This document shows positions 58,193-64,000 of a DNA stretch of 64,000 nt, one piece after another. Source of the stretch: Candidatus Faecousia excrementipullorum (GTDB lineage Bacteria; Bacillota; Clostridia; Oscillospirales; Oscillospiraceae). Each line of letters opens with the position of its first letter. Positions within the stretch are counted from its first letter, which is position 1. The DNA lies in assembly GCA_018712825.1 (NCBI GenBank), contig DVGG01000046.1:1-64000 (forward strand), given 5' to 3'. The notes under the pieces are model-generated. The model did not search any database. It was not told the origin of the DNA and saw nothing but the letters and a program-made list of their open reading frames with translations. The position numbers and the translations under genes are program-made.

Positions 58193-61015
58193 ATGAAGGA
58201 CAGAATTGTAATTCGAGGAGCCAGAGAGAATAACCTGAAAAATGTGGATTTGACCATCCCCAGAGACAAAATGGTGGTGTTTACCGGGCTTTCCGGTTCG
58301 GGAAAATCCAGCCTGGCTTTTGATACCATTTACGCAGAGGGCCAGCGGCGGTATGTGGAGAGCCTGAGCGCTTACGCCCGTCAGTTTTTGGGCCAGATGG
58401 ACAAGCCGGACGTGGATTCCATTGACGGACTGTCCCCGGCCATCTCCATCGACCAGAAAACCACCTCCAAGAACCCCCGTTCCACCGTGGGCACGGTGAC
58501 GGAGATTTACGACTATCTCCGCCTCCTCTGGGCCAGAGCCGGTACGCCCCATTGCCCCAAGTGCGGCAAGGAAATCAAGCGGCAGACAGTGGACCAGATT
58601 GTAGACCGGATTGAGGCTCTGGGGGAGGGGACCCGCTTCATTATCTATTCCCCCGTGGTCCGGGGAAAGAAGGGCGAACATTCCAAGGTCTTTGAGGATG
58701 CCAGAAAGAGCGGCTTTGTCCGTGTCCGGGTGGATGGAATTCAATATGATTTGAATGAGACCATCCCCTGTGAAAAGAACAAGAAGCATACTATTGAGCT
58801 GGTGGTGGACCGGCTGGTAATCCGGGAGGGGCAGCGCCGCCGTCTGACGGACTCCATCGAAACCGCCTGCGCCCATTCCGGCGGACTGGTGGTAATCCAC
58901 CTGCCGGACAAGGATGAGGAGCTGAGCTTTTCCCAGAACTACGCCTGTGAGGACTGCGGCATCAGTATGCCGGAGCTGGAACCCCGGATGTTCTCCTTTA
59001 ACAATCCGGCAGGTGCCTGCCCCTCCTGTTCCGGCCTGGGCTTCCGGCTGATTGCCGACCCGGAGCTGGTGATTCCCGATAAGGACAAATCCATCCTCCA
59101 GGGTGCCATTCAGGCCTCCGGCTGGAACAGCGCCAGAACCGACTCGGTATTCCGGATGTATTTTGAAGCCCTGGCCCAGAAATATCACTTTTCCCTGTCC
59201 GTTCCTGTGAAGGAGCTTTCCAAAGAGGCGCTGGATGTGATTCTTTACGGCACCAAGGGAGAAAAAATCCGCATGACCTATAACCGGGGCAACGGCATGG
59301 GTGTGCTGGAGCAGCCCTTCGAGGGCATCCTGAACAACATCAGCCGCCGCTTCCGGGAAACCCAGTCCGACGCTGCCCGGAAAGAGCTGGAGGAATGTAT
59401 GTCCACCGCTCCCTGCCCGGTGTGTAAAGGCAAGCGATTGTCGGACATTGCCCTGGCTGTGACCGTGGGTGGCATGGGCATTATGGATTTTTGCGCCATG
59501 AGTGTCCGGGATGAGCTGGAATTCATGGAGAATCTCAAGCTGGAAGGGAACATGGCGATTGTTGCCCAGCAGATTGTCCGGGAGATCAAATCCCGCCTGC
59601 GCTTTTTGATGGATGTGGGTCTGCAATACCTGACCCTGTCCCGGTCCGCCGGAACCCTGTCCGGCGGCGAGAGCCAGCGTATCCGGCTGGCGACCCAGAT
59701 TGGATCTTCTCTGACAGGCGTTCTGTATATTCTGGACGAGCCTTCCATCGGCCTTCACCAGCGGGACAATGACAAGCTGCTTATGACCCTGAAAAAGCTC
59801 CGGGACTTGGGCAATACCCTCATTGTGGTGGAGCATGACGAGGATACCATGCGGGAGGCAGACTTCATTGTGGATGTAGGCCCCGGCGCCGGAAGCCACG
59901 GCGGTGAGATTGTGGCGGCGGGCTCTTTAGAGGACATTTGCCGGGAACCCCGGTCTGTGACGGGACAGTACCTGTCCGGGGTCAAGAAAATCCCCGTACC
60001 CTCCCACCGGAGAGCCGGGAACGGCAAAACTCTGAAAATTCTGGGAGCCACGGAGAACAACCTGAAAAATCTGGATGTGGAAATCCCCCTGGGAACCCTG
60101 ACCTGCGTCACCGGCGTTTCCGGCTCCGGCAAGTCCAGTCTGATTTGCCAGGTGCTGAACAAAACCCTGGCTGCCAAGCTGAACCACGCCAGAACCCGCC
60201 CCGGTGTCTGCAAAGGCATTGAAGGGCTGGAGCACCTGGACAAGGTCATCAACATTGACCAGAGCCCCATCGGCAGAACCCCCCGATCCAACCCCGCCAC
60301 CTATACGGGACTGTTCAATGACATCCGGGATTTGTTTGCTTCCACAGCCGATGCCAAAATGCGGGGCTACGGCCCGGGCCGCTTCTCCTTCAATGTAAAG
60401 GGCGGCCGGTGCGAGGCCTGTAACGGCGACGGCCTGGTGAAAATCGAAATGCATTTCCTGGCGGATGTGTACGTGCCCTGTGAGGTGTGCCATGGCCAGC
60501 GGTATAACCGAGAGACCCTGGAGGTGCAGTACAAGGGTAAGAACATTGCCCAGGTGCTGGACATGACCGCTGAGGAAGCAGTGGAGTTCTTCCAGAACAT
60601 CCCCAAAATCAGCAAAAAAGCCCAGACCATGGTAGACGTGGGTCTGGGATATGTGAAGCTGGGCCAGTCCAGTACCTCTTTGTCCGGCGGCGAAGCCCAG
60701 CGAGTGAAGCTGGCCACAGAGCTGTCCCGGGCCTTCACAGGCCGCACCATTTATGTGCTGGACGAGCCTACCACCGGCCTTCACGCTGCGGATGTGCACC
60801 GGCTGATTGAGGTGCTGCAAAAGCTGGTGGATGCGGGCAATACGGTGCTGGTAATCGAGCACAACCTGGACGTCATCAAGACGGCGGATTATATCATTGA
60901 CCTGGGCCCGGAAGGGGGCGACCAGGGCGGCTTCCTGGTGGCCTCCGGCACACCGGAGGAGGTTGCCCAGGTTCCCGAGAGCTATACCGGCCAGTATCTG
61001 AAGAAATACCTGTAA
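58193..61015 (+). CDS. uvrA: Excinuclease ABC subunit A
   Basis: 940-aa DNA-damage-recognition ATPase of nucleotide excision repair. Two ABC halves: first Walker [20 protein letters not shown], second [15 protein letters not shown]; signatures [16 protein letters not shown] and [17 protein letters not shown]; Walker [15 protein letters not shown] and [13 protein letters not shown]. Zinc modules are CPKCGKEI and CEACNGDG with CEVCHG. I start at 58193 with AGGAG upstream; an in-frame start at 58133 adds 20 non-conserved residues. uvrB and uvrC are not in the window. Confidence 0.97.
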   Translation: MKDRIVIRGARENNLKNVDLTIPRDKMVVFTGLSGSGKSSLAFDTIYAEGQRRYVESLSAYARQFLGQMDKPDVDSIDGLSPAISIDQKTTSKNPRSTVGTVTEIYDYLRLLWARAGTPHCPKCGKEIKRQTVDQIVDRIEALGEGTRFIIYSPVVRGKKGEHSKVFEDARKSGFVRVRVDGIQYDLNETIPCEKNKKHTIELVVDRLVIREGQRRRLTDSIETACAHSGGLVVIHLPDKDEELSFSQNYACEDCGISMPELEPRMFSFNNPAGACPSCSGLGFRLIADPELVIPDKDKSILQGAIQASGWNSARTDSVFRMYFEALAQKYHFSLSVPVKELSKEALDVILYGTKGEKIRMTYNRGNGMGVLEQPFEGILNNISRRFRETQSDAARKELEECMSTAPCPVCKGKRLSDIALAVTVGGMGIMDFCAMSVRDELEFMENLKLEGNMAIVAQQIVREIKSRLRFLMDVGLQYLTLSRSAGTLSGGESQRIRLATQIGSSLTGVLYILDEPSIGLHQRDNDKLLMTLKKLRDLGNTLIVVEHDEDTMREADFIVDVGPGAGSHGGEIVAAGSLEDICREPRSVTGQYLSGVKKIPVPSHRRAGNGKTLKILGATENNLKNLDVEIPLGTLTCVTGVSGSGKSSLICQVLNKTLAAKLNHARTRPGVCKGIEGLEHLDKVINIDQSPIGRTPRSNPATYTGLFNDIRDLFASTADAKMRGYGPGRFSFNVKGGRCEACNGDGLVKIEMHFLADVYVPCEVCHGQRYNRETLEVQYKGKNIAQVLDMTAEEAVEFFQNIPKISKKAQTMVDVGLGYVKLGQSSTSLSGGEAQRVKLATELSRAFTGRTIYVLDEPTTGLHAADVHRLIEVLQKLVDAGNTVLVIEHNLDVIKTADYIIDLGPEGGDQGGFLVASGTPEEVAQVPESYTGQYLKKYL

Positions 61016-61042
61016 AAAATCCGGGAGCCTGACGGCTCCCGG
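61014..61042 (-). terminator. Terminator of the kinase-like gene
   Basis: 9-bp stem CCGGGAGCC / GGCTCCCGG (61021-61042); on the minus strand it is followed by ATTTTTT (61020-61014). It overlaps the uvrA stop; no T-tract exists on the plus strand. Confidence 0.8.
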
Positions 61043-61051
61043 AGGAAGAAC

Positions 61052-62116
61052 TCAATAACAGCTGGGGGGCAGAATGTCGGACAGCTCAATGAGCCCGTGG
61101 TCCCGTTCCCCGGAATAGTCCACCCGCAGCTGGGGGGACCGAATCCGGCTGGTGCTCTGGTCAATCTCCATGGTGAGGGTTGCCCGGAGATTCCCTTGGG
61201 GGGTGTAGTCCAGCAGCAGGGCACCTCCATGGGCGGAAGCGGCAGCCCGAACCAGCACCATCCCCAGCCCGATTCCTTGCCTGCCGTCCCCGATGGCGGG
61301 CTGGCGCAGATAGCCGGAAAAGGCCTGAGCCGGATTGGGCATGGCCTCCTGGGAGGCGGGGTTCTCCACAGTGAAGTACAGCCGGGTGCCCTGCCGGGTG
61401 AGGCTGGCAGTGATGGTTCCTCCGGCGGGAGTAAACTTGGCGCTGTTGGAAATCAGGTTGTAAATGCCCCGTTCCAGCAGCTCCCGATGGACCTGGCAGT
61501 AAAGGGGGGCAGAAAGTCCCTCATGCGCCAGCCGGATATGGGCAGCTTCCAGAAAATGCCGGGTTTTTCCCATGATTTCCCGGATAAACCCGTCAATGTC
61601 CAGGGTTTCCTTGGGGAAAACCTCCTGGGATTGGTATTTTGCGGCATCTGCCATGTTGCCGATGTTCCGCAGTAGCTGGTGAAGTCCCCGGCTGATTTGG
61701 GCGGCCTGGTGTTTTGCCTCCGGATTTTCCTGAATCATGCCGGAGGGCAGAAGAGCCTCAGCGGCGGTGAGCATGGGAGCGATGGAACTGCGCAGGTGCT
61801 GGGCCACAAGGGCCATAGCCTGCAGCTCCGGGGAGACCGCAGCTTCCCTGAGGGTAAAAACATCTCCGGATTCCATAGGTGTGACGCTGGCATCCCACAC
61901 CCTGTCCAGAATTTTCAGCTTCAGGGATAGAACCCCCCGGGGCGTGGCCGGATATTCCGTCTGCCCGGTGTAGAGCAGGGGCTGGATGTTCTGGTTCTCT
62001 TCCAGAAAAAGAGACTTTGCCCTGGTATTTACCAATCGAATCACCCCGTTTTCCACAAAAAACGCCGGGTGTTCCATGAGATTGAGTAATTTTATCAAAT
62101 CTTTTGACTGTTCCAT
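61052..62116 (-). CDS. Histidine-kinase-like protein with degenerate H-box and G1-box
   Basis: 354-aa soluble protein, no membrane segment. Residues 10-90 look like a PAS-type sensor. The dimerisation helix reads MALVAQHLRSSIAPM; aligning LR with the canonical H-E-L-R-T-P puts Gln at the phospho-accepting His and His (H107) at the Glu. The ATPase domain keeps the N-box (YNLISNSAKFTPAGG) and a G2-like QGIGLGMVLVRAA, but the DxGxG G1-box is replaced by FTVENPASQ. It may be a pseudokinase, or use H107. No regulator adjoins. It could be the missing partner of the phosphate regulator at 51622, but this is speculation. Confidence 0.75.
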   Translation of the reverse strand: MEQSKDLIKLLNLMEHPAFFVENGVIRLVNTRAKSLFLEENQNIQPLLYTGQTEYPATPRGVLSLKLKILDRVWDASVTPMESGDVFTLREAAVSPELQAMALVAQHLRSSIAPMLTAAEALLPSGMIQENPEAKHQAAQISRGLHQLLRNIGNMADAAKYQSQEVFPKETLDIDGFIREIMGKTRHFLEAAHIRLAHEGLSAPLYCQVHRELLERGIYNLISNSAKFTPAGGTITASLTRQGTRLYFTVENPASQEAMPNPAQAFSGYLRQPAIGDGRQGIGLGMVLVRAAASAHGGALLLDYTPQGNLRATLTMEIDQSTSRIRSPQLRVDYSGERDHGLIELSDILPPSCY

Positions 62117-62247
62117 GATGTCCCTCCTCGTGGCATATCATGTGCAGTTTCGCCGGAAACTCTCCGGGAGAATTTCGACAGGATTCGCACCGTTTTTATT
62201 GTAGCGAAAAATAAGACAAATAGCAAGAGAGAAAATGAGGTGAGGCA

Positions 62248-62946
62248 ATGGCTGTGCATGACGGACACCGGGAGCGCCTGAAGGAGCGGTTCCGCTCGGA
62301 AGGGCTGGACGGTTTTACAGAGGTGCAGGTGCTGGAGCTGCTTCTGTTTTACAGCGTGCCCCGGAAGGACACCAACGAGATTGCCCATGCCCTTCTGGAA
62401 AAGTTCGGAACCCTGGCCCAGGTGCTGGATGCCAACCCGGCGGATCTGGAAAAGGTGCCGGGTATGGGCAGCAGCTCCGCACTGTTTCTGAAGCTCCTAA
62501 GCGCCGCAGGACGGCGGTATCAAATCAGCCGAACGGAAAGCGCCACAATTCTTCGCACCCTTGAGCAATGCGGCGCTTATCTGCAGCCCCGGTTTTTCGG
62601 GCGAAAGCATGAGGCGGTGTTTTTGCTGTGTCTGGATGCCAAGTGCAAGGTGCTTGCCTGTAAGCAGGTGGGGGAGGGCAGCGTGAATTCTGCCGGAGTC
62701 CCCATCCGCAGGATTGTGGAAACCGCCCTTTCCGCCAACGCCACCATGGTGGTACTGGCCCATAATCATCCCAGCGGATTGGCCCTGCCCTCGGCGGATG
62801 ATATTCAGACCACCAAGCGCCTGGCGGTGGCTCTGGACACGGTGGAAATTACCCTCATTGACCATCTGGTATTTTCCGATGATGACTATGTATCCATGGC
62901 TCAGTCCGGCTACTATAAGCCGGGGGAGAGTATGTGCGTTCTGTAA
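62248..62946 (+). CDS. radC: RadC-like JAMM-domain protein
   Basis: 232-aa protein with an N-terminal HhH-like part (LEKVPGMGSSSALFLKLLSA) and C-terminal JAMM/MPN metallo-fold: LAHNHPSGLALPSADD holds the metal ligands H-x-H-x10-D, and the Glu upstream (EAVFLLCLD) is in place. The family is linked to DNA repair by name but its biochemical role is unclear. Start ATG 62248 preceded by GAGGTGAGG. Confidence 0.92.
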   Translation: MAVHDGHRERLKERFRSEGLDGFTEVQVLELLLFYSVPRKDTNEIAHALLEKFGTLAQVLDANPADLEKVPGMGSSSALFLKLLSAAGRRYQISRTESATILRTLEQCGAYLQPRFFGRKHEAVFLLCLDAKCKVLACKQVGEGSVNSAGVPIRRIVETALSANATMVVLAHNHPSGLALPSADDIQTTKRLAVALDTVEITLIDHLVFSDDDYVSMAQSGYYKPGESMCVL

Positions 62947-62958
62947 GGAGGAATGGCT

Positions 62959-63483
62959 ATGAAACACTTTTTGATTGTGGTGGATATGCAAAAGGACTTT
63001 GTGGACGGGGCTTTGGGAACCCCGGAAGCTCAGGCCATTGTCCCGGCGGTGGCGGAGAAAATCCGCAGCTTTTCCGGGGAGATTTTTGCCACCCTGGACA
63101 CCCACGGGGAAGATTACCTCTCCACAAAAGAGGGACAGGCCCTGCCGGTGCCCCACTGTATCAAAGGCACCCCCGGCTGGGAGCTGAACTCCCAGGTGGC
63201 GGCAGCCTTGGAGGAAAAGGGCTACTCACCGGTGGAAAAGCCCACCTTCGGTTCTCTGGTGCTGCCGGAATTGCTCCGGAAATCTGCCGGGGAAGAGGCC
63301 TTTTCTGTGGAGCTCATTGGACTGTGTACGGACATCTGCGTGGTTTCCAACGCCCTGCTTCTGAAAGCAAACTTTCCCCAGCAGGACATTCTGGTAGACA
63401 GCACCTGCTGCGCCGGAGTCACCCCCCAGAGCCATGATGCAGCCCTTACCACTATGAAGATGTGCCAGATACAGGTAAAATAA
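62959..63483 (+). CDS. Isochorismatase-like cysteine hydrolase
   Basis: 174-aa hydrolase of the nicotinamidase/isochorismatase family. D9 (VVDMQKDFV), Lys in VEKPTFGS and Cys in GLCTDICVVSNALL form the usual catalytic triad; HCIKGTPGWEL is a family motif. Closest by length are nicotinamidase-like enzymes; substrate not determined. I use ATG 62959, 7 bp after GGAGG; ATG 62953 is too close. Confidence 0.88.
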   Translation: MKHFLIVVDMQKDFVDGALGTPEAQAIVPAVAEKIRSFSGEIFATLDTHGEDYLSTKEGQALPVPHCIKGTPGWELNSQVAAALEEKGYSPVEKPTFGSLVLPELLRKSAGEEAFSVELIGLCTDICVVSNALLLKANFPQQDILVDSTCCAGVTPQSHDAALTTMKMCQIQVK

Positions 63484-63492
63484 TGCTATACA

Positions 63493-63533
63493 AAATCGGC
63501 AGCTGACCCAAAGAAGGCCAGCTGCCGATTTAT
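63493..63533. terminator. Bidirectional terminator between convergent genes
   Basis: 13-bp stem AAATCGGCAGCTG / CAGCTGCCGATTT (63493-63505, 63519-63531) between the hydrolase stop and the membrane-protein stop. Confidence 0.85.
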
Positions 63534-63541
63534 CATACATA

Positions 63542-64000
63542 TCAGAAATTTCTGCCCATGCGGCTGAATGCCATAACCACACTGTCAACACCCAGAAGAA
63601 TCAGATAAGCCCCGGCAATATAGCGGACGGCGGTCAGGGTAATCAGGGGATTGAGGAGCATGAGACAGCCCAGAATCAATCCGATGATGTGGATGACCAG
63701 GGAAAAGTAGAAAATTCCGTTGCCTGCTACAAAGCGGATACGGTTCAGATGGGCCAGCCGGGAGATGCAATGGGCGATGAACCAGATGGGGAACAGTACC
63801 GTCAGTACCAGCACGCCGGTACGGGGGTAGACCACCAGCATGACACCGGCCATAACGCTGAGAATCCCGGATACCAGGGAGAGCATGGGGCCGAAGCCTG
63901 TATACCGCTCCATTTGGATGTAAAGGATAATATCCGCAATCCCCATCACTACGGCGGATATGCCATAAAGGAAAACCAGGCTGGTAAGCACCAGTTCCGG
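63542..64000 (-). CDS. DUF308/HdeD-like membrane protein (N-terminus cut by window)
   Basis: The minus-strand frame is open to the window edge; at least 153 codons are visible and a start may lie beyond 64000 (GTG 63991 is the first in-frame candidate inside). About five hydrophobic helices are seen (LVFLYGISAVVMGIADIIL, MLSLVSGILSVMAGVMLVV, TGVLVLTVLFPIWFIAHCI, FSLVIHIIGLILGCLMLL, YIAGAYLILLGVDSVVMAF), matching the paired-helix DUF308 pattern. Function unknown. Confidence 0.78.
   Translation of the reverse strand, partial: PELVLTSLVFLYGISAVVMGIADIILYIQMERYTGFGPMLSLVSGILSVMAGVMLVVYPRTGVLVLTVLFPIWFIAHCISRLAHLNRIRFVAGNGIFYFSLVIHIIGLILGCLMLLNPLITLTAVRYIAGAYLILLGVDSVVMAFSRMGRNF

Noticed and set aside
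58097-59899. 600-codon minus-strand frame opposite uvrA
   Set aside because: Antisense shadow of uvrA with no domain; uvrA motifs are complete.

Overview
The window looks like a chromosomal segment of a strictly anaerobic gut-type Clostridia, most probably Oscillospiraceae/Ruminococcaceae. Evidence for this is the moderately GC-rich Firmicutes codon use, strong AGGAGG-type ribosome sites, a complete anaerobic (cobalt-early, cbi) corrin pathway, C5-pathway tetrapyrrole genes, a type II-C CRISPR system and typical Clostridia transporters. The taxonomic call is an inference from gene content only.

Layout. 1-1149: 3' part of tuf (EF-Tu). 1249-1324: tRNA-Thr(CGU) on the minus strand. 1457-4925: heterodimeric ABC exporter. 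5026-5117: tRNA-Ser(GGA). 5201-11316: type II-C CRISPR-Cas locus (tracrRNA, cas9, cas1, cas2, 20 repeats and 19 spacers). 11382-11879: flavodoxin-like protein. 11940-35066: a cobalamin riboswitch followed by about 25 co-directional, mostly overlapping genes. These encode the lower loop (cobU, cobS, cobC, cbiB, cobD, cobT), the corrin ring (cbiK, D, L, F, G, H, J, ET, A, P, C) and the tetrapyrrole feeder steps (sirC-like, cobA-hemD, hemA, hemC, hemB, hemL), i.e. glutamyl-tRNA to cobalamin. No ATP:corrinoid adenosyltransferase or heme branch is present here. 35108-41905: an XRE regulator, then a two-component system, an ABC ATPase/FtsX permease pair and a C39-like peptidase. 41940-43746: an IS3-family (IS150-like) insertion sequence. 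43778-45040: GT4 glycosyltransferase (minus). 45247-51588: zinc-ribbon membrane protein, an ABC-2 transporter (one ATPase, two permeases) and a MATE exporter. 51622-56278 (minus): pstS-pstC-pstA-pstB-phoU and a PhoB-like regulator. 56445-58010 (minus): HPr-like small protein and a decayed arsenic locus (ferredoxin-arsenate reductase fusion, a fused arsP/redox-protein remnant, arsR). 58193-64000: uvrA, a degenerate histidine-kinase-like protein (minus), radC, an isochorismatase-like hydrolase and a DUF308-type membrane protein cut by the window end.

Most notable points. (1) The insertion sequence sits exactly in the 4-nt loop of what was an 18-bp bidirectional terminator between two convergent genes, with a 3-bp GAT target duplication. 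(2) Every CRISPR repeat carries an extended -10 promoter reading the crRNA strand, and the degenerate terminal repeat has kept exactly that promoter half. (3) A 59-codon ORF in the arsenic region reads as the start of an ArsP permease joined to the end of a thioredoxin-like protein, apparently a deletion scar. (4) The corrin operon carries a second, short CobU-like protein with an altered P-loop and a small HNH-repeat-like protein of unknown role. (5) A sensor-kinase-like protein has lost its canonical phospho-acceptor histidine position.
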